Assembly (NCBI GenBank): GCA_007135385.1
Contig: SLIY01000224.1
Location: forward strand, 1-32,003
Source of the DNA: Leptolyngbyaceae cyanobacterium CSSed165cm_216
GTDB lineage: Bacteria; Cyanobacteriota; Cyanobacteriia; Phormidesmidales; Phormidesmidaceae
Reading direction: 5' to 3'
Length of the DNA: 32,003 bases
The position numbers were made by a program, and so were the translations under genes. Positions 15,761-22,903 of the stretch are shown here, one piece after another. Within the stretch, counting starts at the first letter, position 1; every line of letters begins with the position of its first letter. The notes under the pieces are model-generated. The model was given only the letters and a program-made list of their open reading frames with translations, was not told the origin of the DNA and searched no databases.

Positions 15761-15934
15761 TCATCCTGCCGGGAAGGTGCGATCAAATTCTTCCAGCAAA
15801 TCGTCGATTTCTTCTAAGGCCTGGTTCACATCAATCCGCAGGGTGCCTAGATCGGGCTGCTCCAACAGGCGAATCAGGGCCTCTCGTTTGGTTTTAATGG
15901 TGCTAATGCGATCGCGAATTCCCTGTGCTTCCAT
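15761..15934 (-). CDS. 57-residue coiled-coil protein upstream of ferredoxin
   Basis: The small acidic helical protein reads MEAQGIRDRISTIKTKREAL ... VNQALEEIDDLLEEFDRTFPAG and has strong heptad character. It probably dimerises. I chose the ATG at 15934; the sequence upstream looks non-conserved in composition. The family appears cyanobacterial, with no function known to me. Gene order suggests transcription with the ferredoxin. Confidence 0.7.
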   Translation of the reverse strand: MEAQGIRDRISTIKTKREALIRLLEQPDLGTLRIDVNQALEEIDDLLEEFDRTFPAG

Positions 15935-16033
15935 GGTTATGCTCAAAACGCTTCTTTGACAGGATAAGCCAGTTACCGTCCGTTTGCTGTCGTCTGCTGC
16001 AATTGGCCCTACCGTTCTCACCCCTAACGGGGC

Positions 16034-16645
16034 ATGATAAATAACAGTAACGTTCAGGCCAAAGACACCATGTTAGGGCGAATTAATCTCAGTTTAGTGC
16101 TGCTGGGGGTGGGCGGTGTGCTCACAATCATTGGGTTTGTAGCCTACTTTCAGGACAATGCCACCCTGAATCTGGCTGGCTTCTTCTACGGCATCCCGAT
16201 TCTGTTAGGGGGATTAGCCCTGCGGGCAGCTGAGTTAGAGCCCGCCCCCTATACCCAACCCACGACCCCAGAGGTGCTTAACCTACGGGCGACCCAGGCC
16301 ACTCCCACCCAAAACCAAGTGCGGCAGGATGTGACTCGCTACCGCTATGGCCAAGAGGCCCACTTGGATGTAGCCCTGCAAAAGCTTGGCCTCAGCCCTT
16401 CTGGGGAAGAATGTCCGGAGCTGACAGGGGTGCGAGAAATTGCCGTGGATGGTAGCTACGCCCTAGTGCTAGAGTTTGATTCCCCCAAGGTGCCGTTCTC
16501 CACTTGGGTGGAGAAAAAAGCCAAAATTGAAACCTTTTTTGGCCCCAGCATTCGAGCCGACCTTAATGCCCCCGCCGAAGACCACATAGAACTCGCCCTG
16601 GTCACCCGTCTAGACCCCACCCCGACCACCCCCGTTGAGGCTTAG
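16034..16645 (+). CDS. DUF2854 family membrane protein
   Basis: The protein has 203 residues. Two membrane helices near the N-terminus (INLSLVLLGVGGVLTIIGFVAYF and LNLAGFFYGIPILLGGLALR) are followed by AAELEPAPY and a soluble C-terminal domain with RYRYGQEAHLDVALQKLGL and VPFSTWVEKKAKIETFFGP. This matches the DUF2854 family shared by cyanobacteria and plastids as I recall it. The function is not known to me. ATG 16034 has GGGG only one base away, and ATG 16070 is an alternative. It is divergent from the ferredoxin operon. Confidence 0.85.
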   Translation: MINNSNVQAKDTMLGRINLSLVLLGVGGVLTIIGFVAYFQDNATLNLAGFFYGIPILLGGLALRAAELEPAPYTQPTTPEVLNLRATQATPTQNQVRQDVTRYRYGQEAHLDVALQKLGLSPSGEECPELTGVREIAVDGSYALVLEFDSPKVPFSTWVEKKAKIETFFGPSIRADLNAPAEDHIELALVTRLDPTPTTPVEA

Positions 16646-16992
16646 GCTAGATGTTGGGGATTGCCTGCGGCAAGGCTGCGCCAACGTGCCTTCAACCCAA
16701 GCTATCGAGCTGCCTCCTACTAACCTCTAAAGTCATGAGCCACCCTTAGAATGCGATCGCAGGGCATTCGCCCTGCTCAACGGCCTGAAAGGCTGCCATG
16801 AGACCATAACTGAAGACCGCGACTACCGCTACAAACAATTATCGTAGGTTGGGTGACCCAGCGTTTCACCCAGCCTACAAATTTAGGCTTGACAGACCAC
16901 TAGTACGCCGAGACAGAAATAACGGGTCTATTAGCTAGAGCGGCAGACCCTGCACGGCCTGGATTCCCCGTTCTGCCTTCTACCTTGCTGTA
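16646..16992. other. Gene-free spacer with two hairpin repeats
   Basis: No credible gene lies in these 347 bases. They hold a 7-bp hairpin GCAGGGC-ATTC-GCCCTGC (16759-16776) that overlaps a HIP1 octamer. A 13-pair hairpin at 16844-16878 runs from GTAGGTTGGGTGA to TCACCCAGCCTAC with one G-U pair and a 9-base loop. The second resembles the GTAGGTTGGGT...CCCAACCTAC palindromes scattered through cyanobacterial genomes. Either could end transcription of the flanking convergent genes. Confidence 0.6.
16844..16878. repeat. 13-pair palindrome of the GTAGGTTGGGT type
   Basis: GTAGGTTGGGTGA pairs with TCACCCAGCCTAC with one wobble pair; the loop is CCCAGCGTT. It is a likely copy of a dispersed cyanobacterial palindrome, also possibly a bidirectional terminator. 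Confidence 0.6.
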
Positions 16993-17328
16993 CTAGCTAT
17001 TAGGTTCGGTTTTAACGGCAGTGGCCCCGTCCACCGTCATGGCAATTTTCTTAGCCTGATCTAACACCCCAGTGGCATCTGAGTTGTACTTCAGCACCAC
17101 CGTTGAACCCGTCTGGGCCACCCAAAGCCCCACGTTGTCAGCCATACCAGCATCATCAAAGGCCTTGGCCACCCGCTTGGCCAGGCCGCTCTCATCAAAC
17201 TTGCCATCTAACCCTACCTTAGCGGGTTCAATTTTGGCAGAAGCCGCTGCTTTCTTCACGTCTACCTTAGGGGTAGCTTTTGCCTTCTCTTCTTCTTTCT
17301 TGCCAAACAGCTTGCCTAGAAAACCCAT
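16993..17328 (-). CDS. Small BON-like domain protein
   Basis: The protein has 111 residues. It opens with an amphipathic MGFLGKLFGKKEEEKAKATP, then a Lys/Ala-rich linker. A C-terminal domain of about 70 residues (DESGLAKRVAKAFDDAGMAD, STVVLKYNSDATGVLDQAKKIAMTVDGATAV) resembles BON domains in its helix-strand pattern. BON domains often bind membranes or polymers. AGGAG lies seven bases before the ATG at 17328, which fixes the start. The longer in-frame ORF upstream is not supported. The role is unknown. Confidence 0.8.
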   Translation of the reverse strand: MGFLGKLFGKKEEEKAKATPKVDVKKAAASAKIEPAKVGLDGKFDESGLAKRVAKAFDDAGMADNVGLWVAQTGSTVVLKYNSDATGVLDQAKKIAMTVDGATAVKTEPNS

Positions 17329-17506
17329 AACGTTTCTCCTAATCAGGTTGAGACGATCGTCGGTTGAGATGTTAAAACCATACAGACCCAGCCTAAGATG
17401 CGCTGCATCTATGGCCGGGACTGCATCGTCGAGCAATCTACCAGGAAATCATAAAGGTTCAGTAAGACTGGGACAGCGGTTGAGCCAGGGTGTTACCCCT
17501 AGTATC

Positions 17507-17573
17507 CTGCGGCAGGGGTCGGCCAACCATGCCTGGCCCCTGCCCCCCCGACACCCAACACCCAACACCTAGA
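17507..17573 (+). repeat. Dispersed intergenic repeat, copy C with expanded heptamers
   Basis: The core at 17507-17528 begins CTGCGGCAGGGGTCGGCC and differs from copy A at two positions. The tail to ACCTAGA is 38 bases rather than 16 and includes two ACACCCA heptamers, so the tail length varies between copies by heptamer gain or loss. Confidence 0.6.
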
Positions 17574-17620
17574 ACTCGCCCCCTCAGCCAAGGCGGCGGT
17601 CCCAGTTTGATCAGACGGTA

Positions 17621-19561
17621 CTAGAAACTCAACCTTAGCCCCTGCCGCACCATAGCTTGCTGTAGCTGGCCCATGGCCCCAGCAGGCACAATACTGGGGG
17701 GGGTACTCACCGGGGCATCCGTGGCCATTAGCCAGCTGGCTGTGACCCCAGCCGCCGCCCCCACCTGCCATTCGCCATAGTGAATCCGAGTGGAGGCATT
17801 GGCGATATGAGTGGCCGCCATCGCCTTGCCACCGATCAACAGGTTATCTACCCCCTGGGGGATCAAGCTTTCTAGGGGAATTTGAATCGGGCGGACCCGG
17901 GGCTCTTGAGCTGGGGCACTAACCGCATCCCCAGAGGGGCCCCAATTGCGGTATCGGCAGCCGTGGATGTCGATAGCGTAGTGGGTGGTGCCCACACTGG
18001 TGGAGGCAAAGTTGCGCTGTTCAGGAAAGTCATAGCGCAGATCATTCTCCCGCAGCATAAACGCCTCCTGCCCGTAGGCGGAGCGGCCTAAGATCCGTCG
18101 CCCTTCGCGAAAGTAGGGCACCATGCTGAGCCCAGAGAGGGTGCCCATCGGGCTGTCAGGACCATACAGATAAGTCAGAGGGTAGTCGGGGGAAACCTGG
18201 GTTTCCAGCAGCCAGCGGGCAAACATCAGGGCATGCTCTTCAGCAAATTTCAGGGCCGACTGAGACACGCCCCCCATCCAGTTCTGGTACTGACCTGAGG
18301 CCGCCAGTTCGTGGTCCTTCAAAATCACTGGCGGATCCATCCAATTCCAATCGTTGCCTCGGGTCCAATTGATCATGGAAATATCGCCTCGGGCTGGGGT
18401 GCCAGTGTGAGGATTATTGCGGGTTTGGCTGACAATCCGGCGATAGTGAAAAACACTCTTGCCGCTAAAGAAGGGAAACCCTTCTAGATCGAACACCGAT
18501 TGGTGTTCGTGTAACCCGTAGGTGGTCCCTAGACGCGACAGGGCGGCTAGACTGTCACCGCCATCGTCATGGATGGCCAGGCCAAAGGTGTAGGTAAAAG
18601 CTTGGGTGCAATCAGGGTTGTCAAAGGCGGCGGCGTTAGGTTCCCCTGTGGTTTCCCGAGATTCAGACCCCAGGCGGTAGGGGACCTGGGCCCAGGCCAC
18701 TAATTCCCCGGTATCAGTGGCATCGATCACCATCATCGATTGTCCTGGGGGTGGCTGTAGCTTGACTGGAGACTTGTCGAAGTTGTCAGTCGGCGACCAG
18801 CTATACCAATCGGCCAGTTCGGCTGACAGTCGCCCTTTAGGGTAGTAGTTAGGATCTCGGGGGGTACGTTGAACCCCATAGACGACCGTAATATGGCGTC
18901 CGGTGGCATCAAATTCCGCCCCTTTGAAGGCGGTCATGGTAGCCCAGCGGCTGTCTGGGGAGGCCTGATGGGCTGATTGCAACAGTTGCTCTGAAGCGGC
19001 AGCACCAGCGATCGGTGAAAAGCAGAGCCCACCCACCCAGCAGCTGTTCAGGTCGGCTACGGTGCGAGCGCTACCGCCTGGGCTCCAGGCTGGTAATGGC
19101 ACCGGCTGCTGCTTGATCAGTTGGCGAAATCGCAGCCAACTGGGGGAAAAGCTATTGCTTAACCGCATCCGCAGGGACTCGTCTAAGGCCGATACCCCTT
19201 GGGCACTGATTTGTCCCCCCAGCCAGGGGGCAACCTCGATTAAACAGGTCTGGGCACCGCCAGCCATCGCATGGGCGGCAGCGGCGATCCCGCCAAGGGA
19301 ACCTCCGACTACTACCACCTGGCACTCCCAAACATCGACCGTAGCAGGAATGGGGTTGAGCTGGGGACGACCATTCAAGGCCAGGGGCTGGGGCAGCCGT
19401 GCCCCTCTCACCACTGGCTCTAGATGGGTGTTGTTGCCACCCTGGGATACTTCGGATGCAGAGTCAGAGGCGGTCAGACCCACCAAGGCTCCAAACGCAA
19501 ACATGCCTGCCGCCAAAATAGAGAGTTTTTTTGCTTGATGCGATCGCCGGTTACCTTTCAC
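17621..19561 (-). CDS. Secreted FAD-dependent oxidoreductase
   Basis: The protein has about 646 residues. A signal peptide follows a basic start (KGNRRSHQAKKLSILAAGMFAFGALVGLTAS). The Rossmann FAD motif is CQVVVVGGSLGGIAAAAHA with LIEVAPWLGGQ at the second strand, typical of the FAD_oxidored (PF12831) family. Near the C-terminus NLLIGGKAMAATHIANASTR and GEWQVGAAAG close the FAD site. The substrate is unknown. I prefer the GTG at 19561 (GGAGA upstream); a GTG at 19606 would add 15 residues. An exported flavoprotein would need either Tat export or cofactor loading outside, and there is no twin-arginine motif of the classical SRRxFLK form, only RR. Confidence 0.85.
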   Translation of the reverse strand: MKGNRRSHQAKKLSILAAGMFAFGALVGLTASDSASEVSQGGNNTHLEPVVRGARLPQPLALNGRPQLNPIPATVDVWECQVVVVGGSLGGIAAAAHAMAGGAQTCLIEVAPWLGGQISAQGVSALDESLRMRLSNSFSPSWLRFRQLIKQQPVPLPAWSPGGSARTVADLNSCWVGGLCFSPIAGAAASEQLLQSAHQASPDSRWATMTAFKGAEFDATGRHITVVYGVQRTPRDPNYYPKGRLSAELADWYSWSPTDNFDKSPVKLQPPPGQSMMVIDATDTGELVAWAQVPYRLGSESRETTGEPNAAAFDNPDCTQAFTYTFGLAIHDDGGDSLAALSRLGTTYGLHEHQSVFDLEGFPFFSGKSVFHYRRIVSQTRNNPHTGTPARGDISMINWTRGNDWNWMDPPVILKDHELAASGQYQNWMGGVSQSALKFAEEHALMFARWLLETQVSPDYPLTYLYGPDSPMGTLSGLSMVPYFREGRRILGRSAYGQEAFMLRENDLRYDFPEQRNFASTSVGTTHYAIDIHGCRYRNWGPSGDAVSAPAQEPRVRPIQIPLESLIPQGVDNLLIGGKAMAATHIANASTRIHYGEWQVGAAAGVTASWLMATDAPVSTPPSIVPAGAMGQLQQAMVRQGLRLSF

Positions 19562-19709
19562 AGTTGGTCTCTCCGTGTCCCCTAACAAGTGCCACGGTTG
19601 TAGCACAGATAGCTAAACCCTAGACACCTTTTTAGCCAGTCTTGTCTCTGGCCCCAAGCGGTGACGGCAAACCTGATAAAGTAGCCAGAGGACTCCATCC
19701 CCTGCTGAC

Positions 19710-20126
19710 ATGAATACCGATTTTATTGCCCCTGGCCCAGGGGAATCCTTGTTATCGTCGTTCTCGGGTGCTCCAGGTGAGGGGTCCGCAGACGGAACGA
19801 CGAACCGGTTGAATATTGAGGATGTGCAGCGATATCTCAATCGGTCCCGGGCATCGGTCTATCGCTATGCCAATACGGATCCCGAACTGCTCAACCCGCC
19901 CTACGATCCCAAAAAATTGAATCCAGAGATCCGTCGTGATAAAGATGACCCTTTGGAATTTCACCCCCAGGAAGTCAGACGGTTTGCGGAGGAGGTCTTG
20001 GGCCTTAACCCGACTATTCAGGTGCAGCCCTCGGAAGAAACCGTGACTCAAACGTTAATGCGGCAAATTTTGCATGAGCTTCAAGCGATTCATCATTTGC
20101 TACAGGCCCAGCAGGATAAATCCTGA
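19710..20126 (+). CDS. Helix-turn-helix DNA-binding protein (putative)
   Basis: The protein has 138 residues. After a disordered N-terminus of about 30 residues, NRLNIEDVQRYLNRSRASVYRYA looks like a winged HTH of the excisionase/MerR type. A conserved-looking block follows (NPPYDPKKLNPEIRRDKDDP, then FHPQEVRRFAEEVLGL), with a helical C-terminus (MRQILHELQAIHHLLQAQQ). It resembles cyanobacterial conserved proteins lacking a known function. It is transcribed divergently from the FAD oxidoreductase, 148 bases apart, so it could regulate that gene; that is inference only. Confidence 0.75.
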   Translation: MNTDFIAPGPGESLLSSFSGAPGEGSADGTTNRLNIEDVQRYLNRSRASVYRYANTDPELLNPPYDPKKLNPEIRRDKDDPLEFHPQEVRRFAEEVLGLNPTIQVQPSEETVTQTLMRQILHELQAIHHLLQAQQDKS

Positions 20127-20647
20127 CAGGCAAAGTGTCCCACGGGTCAGTGCCCACCAGGGTGGAAATGGGATCACCGTCTCCCGCCTAAGGTTTCCTG
20201 CTCTCGGGTCGGCAAACCGTCATCCCCATCCCCTGGCCGGGAATGCTAATATAAATGGCTAATTGGTTGTGATTATGGTCGCGGGCTAGACGGTTACAGG
20301 AGCTACTGTTCATCCTAGGCAACGGGATGGCCTGGCCAAGATAGTCGCTGCATTGTGATTTGTCTAACGATTTATTTCTGAAGGATCTCTAAGATTGTCT
20401 GAGAACGTACCCATGGCAAATTGATCTAATTCCTATACCAGCCTCGGCGGCAAGCTCTTCTGCCCACAAAATAACTACTCATCGGCTGGTTTTGATGTAC
20501 CCCCTAAGCCCCATCGCCGCTAAGTAACGCCAACCTCAGCTTAGGTTGTCCGTTCTTTGGCCTGCTGTGGCCTTTCGTCAGCGCAGGGTTTTCATCACCT
20601 GCTGATGCCAACACTGCGTTCCTTGCTGCTTTCAGACACTTCACTGT
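20127..20647. other. 521-base gene-free region, possible structured leader
   Basis: I see no convincing protein gene. The last 130 bases have fold potential: CAACCT (20531-20536) pairs with AGGTTG (20543-20548), and GCAGG around 20584 can pair with CCTGC around 20600. A TATAAA-like sequence occurs near 20251. A long 5' leader or a small RNA is possible, but no known RNA family was recognised. Confidence 0.35.
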
Positions 20648-20836
20648 ATGGATTCTGCCAGTCAACCTGATACCCCTGGAGGGGAACCTCCGAGTAAACT
20701 ATCGAGTTTGCTTGGTCTTGCGATCGCGATTCTGACCCTGACCTTACCCTTATTTATGGTGGCTCATTTCTCGACGGTCACCGGCGTTACACAGGATCCA
20801 GTCTTGTTTACAACGCCAGTCCCTGATCGGCGATAG
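20648..20836 (+). CDS. Single-helix small membrane protein
   Basis: The protein has 62 residues. One hydrophobic segment (LSSLLGLAIAILTLTLPLFMVAHFS) lies between a short polar N-terminus with a Pro/Gly-rich stretch and a polar tail. I do not recognise a family. Codon use and the clean membrane helix support coding. The ATG lacks a strong Shine-Dalgarno, so the start is not certain. Confidence 0.55.
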   Translation: MDSASQPDTPGGEPPSKLSSLLGLAIAILTLTLPLFMVAHFSTVTGVTQDPVLFTTPVPDRR

Positions 20837-21030
20837 GGGTGTAGCCGTCGCCATGAGGGTTAGGACCTTTTTACTGATCCCTGAAGCGGGGGCTATACGC
20901 CAGTTCGCTGTCCCAGTCTTAGCTACAGACGGTCAATACTGTCCTAAGCGAACTGGCCAGCGCTATAAATTCCTGAAAAAGGGGCCACTGCCCCGTAAAA
21001 TACTCAAGTCTTTTCCATTGGAGTAGCGTT

Positions 21031-21540
21031 GTGGATTTATCCCGTATTCCTGCCCAACCAGAACCTGGGCTGATTAATGTGCTGGTAGAGATCCCGGCTG
21101 GCAGTAAAAACAAGTACGAGTTTGACAAAGACTTAAATGCTTTCATCCTTGACCGGGTGCTATTTTCGTCGGTGCAATACCCCTATGACTATGGCTTTGT
21201 GCCCAACACCCTAGCCGACGATGGTGATCCCCTCGACGGTATGGTGCTGATGGATCAACCCACCTTTCCTGGCTGCGTGATTGCGGCTCGCCCCATCGGT
21301 ATGCTGGAAATGATCGACGGCGGCGATCGCGATGAAAAGATTCTTTGCGTACCTGCCGAAGATCCCCGCTATGTCGAGGTGAAATCCCTAGATGACGTCG
21401 CGCCCCATCGGCTCGATGAAATTGCTGAGTTCTTTCGCTCTTACAAAAACTTAGAGAAGAAGGTCACCGAGATTTTGGGTTGGCAAAACGTCGATAAGGT
21501 GAAAGCCTTGGTTGACCAATGTGTGGCGGCGGCCAAATAG
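21031..21540 (+). CDS. ppa: Inorganic pyrophosphatase
   Basis: The protein has 169 residues, the size of bacterial family I pyrophosphatases. It contains YPYDYGFVPNT, the family signature DGDPLDG and a later DPRY-containing active-site segment. It hydrolyses pyrophosphate in the cytoplasm and pulls biosynthetic reactions forward. The start is GTG at 21031, supported by GGAG seven bases upstream and by alignment of MDLSRIP with homologues. A strong hairpin follows the stop. No neighbours share its strand nearby except the small membrane protein upstream. Confidence 0.96.
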   Translation: MDLSRIPAQPEPGLINVLVEIPAGSKNKYEFDKDLNAFILDRVLFSSVQYPYDYGFVPNTLADDGDPLDGMVLMDQPTFPGCVIAARPIGMLEMIDGGDRDEKILCVPAEDPRYVEVKSLDDVAPHRLDEIAEFFRSYKNLEKKVTEILGWQNVDKVKALVDQCVAAAK

Positions 21541-21562
21541 CTCTAGGCACTGAGTGGCAGAG

Positions 21563-21593
21563 GTTGAGTAGGTCACCATTACACCTGCTCAAC
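21563..21593 (+). terminator. Hairpin downstream of ppa
   Basis: GTTGAGTAGGT (21563-21573) pairs with ACCTGCTCAAC (21583-21593) over 11 pairs including one G-U, with a 9-base loop, 23 bases after the ppa stop. No T-run follows, so termination is a proposal. Confidence 0.55.
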
Positions 21594-21642
21594 TAAGTTC
21601 TGTGATCAGATCCCTACCAGCTCGATTCCAATTCATAAATCA

Positions 21643-21674
21643 GGGGAGGCATTCGTTGACGTGAATGCCTCCCC
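21643..21674. repeat. Perfect 12-bp stem hairpin in the ppa-petF gap
   Basis: GGGGAGGCATTC (21643-21654) and GAATGCCTCCCC (21663-21674) are perfect complements around the loop GTTGACGT. It is the strongest structure in the 399-base gap between ppa and petF, which otherwise contains no gene I can support. It could be a second terminator or a dispersed palindrome. Confidence 0.6.
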
Positions 21675-21877
21675 AATTGAGCTATGTCAGATTTTTAGCT
21701 AGCTAATGCCTTGCCACTATTCCAACTGATAGGGCAACAGCAACATTCAATTGCCAAGATACTTGCTACTGAAGCATCACCCTTCACCCTTTCACCAAGG
21801 GAACCAGAGAATAGACTATGACCCATCAATCCACAATTAGACCGACTATGGCTAAAGACAAACTAACTTAGAACATA

Positions 21878-21932
21878 TCCGAAAATAACCTCAGCCTTTT
21901 GAGCTTATAGCCCAAAACAGCTAATTTTCGGA
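21878..21932 (-). terminator. Inverted repeat just past petF
   Basis: TCCGAAAAT (21878-21886) and ATTTTCGGA (21924-21932) are perfect complements with a 37-base loop, 8 bases after the petF stop in its direction. The inner part can also form a small CTCA/TGAG hairpin. Confidence 0.4.
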
Positions 21933-21939
21933 GACATTC

Positions 21940-22239
21940 TTAGTAAAGCTCTTCTTCTTGGTGAGTCATGATGGTGCAGTCAGAGGTGGGGTAGGCCACA
22001 CAGGTCAACACATACCCAGCCCCAATTTGATCATCATCTAAGAAAGATTGATCAGACTGATCAACGCTGCCAGCGGTGATTTTACCGGCACAGGTAGAAC
22101 AAGCGCCAGCGCGGCAGGAATAGGGCAAATCTAAACCTTGCTCTTCAGCAGCGTCCAGAATATAGGTGTCATCTTCAACTTCGATAGTTTGATTTAGCCC
22201 TTCTGATTCATTAACCAGCGTAACCTTATAGGTTGCCAT
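21940..22239 (-). CDS. petF: Ferredoxin I, photosynthetic [2Fe-2S]
   Basis: The protein has 99 residues, the standard PetF length. It has the opening MATYKVTLVNE, ligands in CRAGACSTC and the distal cysteine in LTCVAYP, and ends with HQEEELY. PetF takes electrons from photosystem I and feeds FNR, nitrogen assimilation and thioredoxin reductase. AGAGGA precedes the ATG. It is monocistronic, with a gene-free leader that may be long. It is distinct from the tailed ferredoxin at 15403. Confidence 0.97.
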   Translation of the reverse strand: MATYKVTLVNESEGLNQTIEVEDDTYILDAAEEQGLDLPYSCRAGACSTCAGKITAGSVDQSDQSFLDDDQIGAGYVLTCVAYPTSDCTIMTHQEEELY

Positions 22240-22491
22240 GATGCTATCCTCTCATCAAATACACATTGATCTCGATCTACAGAATGTCCCTGGAATAACG
22301 TTTCCAAGGCTTGTTCTAGATAGACCGGGCACATTTCTGATACTACGGGAAAACCTGAAGACTGTCTTGTATTTTTCCGGCCTGGCTGAACGGGATTCGT
22401 AATCAAACTCATAAGTTACTGATTGGTTTACTTATACCTATGTCAGGTTTTACCTTTCGATAGAGGTAACTGCGGTGTGATCACATCAAAC

Positions 22492-22523
22492 TAAAGGGCC
22501 ACCTACTTCAAGGTAGCCCTTTA
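22492..22523 (-). terminator. Probable terminator of the fabI transcript
   Basis: TAAAGGGC (22492-22499) pairs with GCCCTTTA (22516-22523); after one mismatch ACCT pairs with AGGT around a 6-base loop. On the minus strand the stem is followed by a T-rich GTTTGATG. It lies downstream of the 55-aa ORF behind fabI. Confidence 0.55.
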
Positions 22524-22550
22524 TTAGGGATTTTCAAGGGTTTCTATAGG

Positions 22551-22676
22551 GTGTACGGTGCAAGGTGTGAGGTGGGCGGTACAAGGTGCACGATGTACGG
22601 TGCAAGGTGTACGGTGCGCAGTTCAAGGTGTACAGTGCAAGGAAAAACCGTGCACCGCATACCGTACACCGCAAAC
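22551..22676. repeat. STRR-like heptamer array, 18 units in two orientations
   Basis: The 126 bases divide cleanly into heptamers: 13 units of the type GTGTACG/GTGCAAG, one GAAAAAC spacer, then four units of the opposite orientation (CGTGCAC, CGCATAC, CGTACAC, CGCAAAC). The junction AGTGCAAGGAAAAACCG recurs, reverse-complemented with two changes, in the array at 26468. Heptanucleotide STRR arrays are known in filamentous cyanobacteria. Confidence 0.85.
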
Positions 22677-22684
22677 TTAGCAAC

Positions 22685-22852
22685 CTACGAGGCCTTACGG
22701 CTAGTTTCTGCCAGCTGTAGGCTAAACTCTGCCTGGGTCAAAGTGGCCGCAATTTGACAGGCGGCCTCGGAAGATAACGTGGGCTGACTTTCGGCTAAAA
22801 AGTCGAGATAGCCCCGGAAGGTACTGATGATAATCTGCTTGTTTTGTAGCAT
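22685..22852 (-). CDS. 55-residue small protein downstream of fabI
   Basis: A short ORF read directly from the minus strand: MLQNKQIIISTFRGYLDFLA, then ESQPTLSSEAACQIAATLTQ and a tail ending AETSRKAS. It begins 51 bases after the fabI stop. AGAGG lies five bases before the ATG at 22852, a good ribosome-binding site. The composition is protein-like and helical, with one cysteine and no membrane helix. I do not recognise it. The stop abuts the heptamer array, so the array does not disrupt it. It is probably co-transcribed with fabI. Confidence 0.6.
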   Translation of the reverse strand: MLQNKQIIISTFRGYLDFLAESQPTLSSEAACQIAATLTQAEFSLQLAETSRKAS

Positions 22853-22903
22853 GTCATCCTCTAACCGTTACCATTCAAAACTGTCGGATATGCTTAGCAT
22901 GCC

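Larger units (their letters stand above)
22240..22684. other. Gene-free region: petF leader, terminator and heptamer array
   Basis: The first ~200 bases are the presumed petF promoter and leader; no confident -35/-10 pair could be fixed, although CTGACA and TATAAG occur on the minus strand near 22430-22445. A hairpin at 22492-22523 and the heptamer array at 22551-22676 fill the rest. A 72-codon ORF in this stretch is not credible. Confidence 0.5.

Noticed and set aside
20555..20647. Possible SRP (4.5S) RNA because of CCTTGCTGCTTTC
   Set aside because: The conserved domain IV motif (GGAAGCAGC type with its hairpin) is not present on either strand.
22194..22412. 72-codon minus-strand ORF overlapping the petF start
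   Set aside because: It overlaps petF and its leader, has no ribosome-binding site and looks non-protein in composition.
22551..22757. Plus-strand ORF reading through the heptamer array
   Set aside because: Its repetitive peptide (MYGARCEV and similar) is only the translation of the heptamers.
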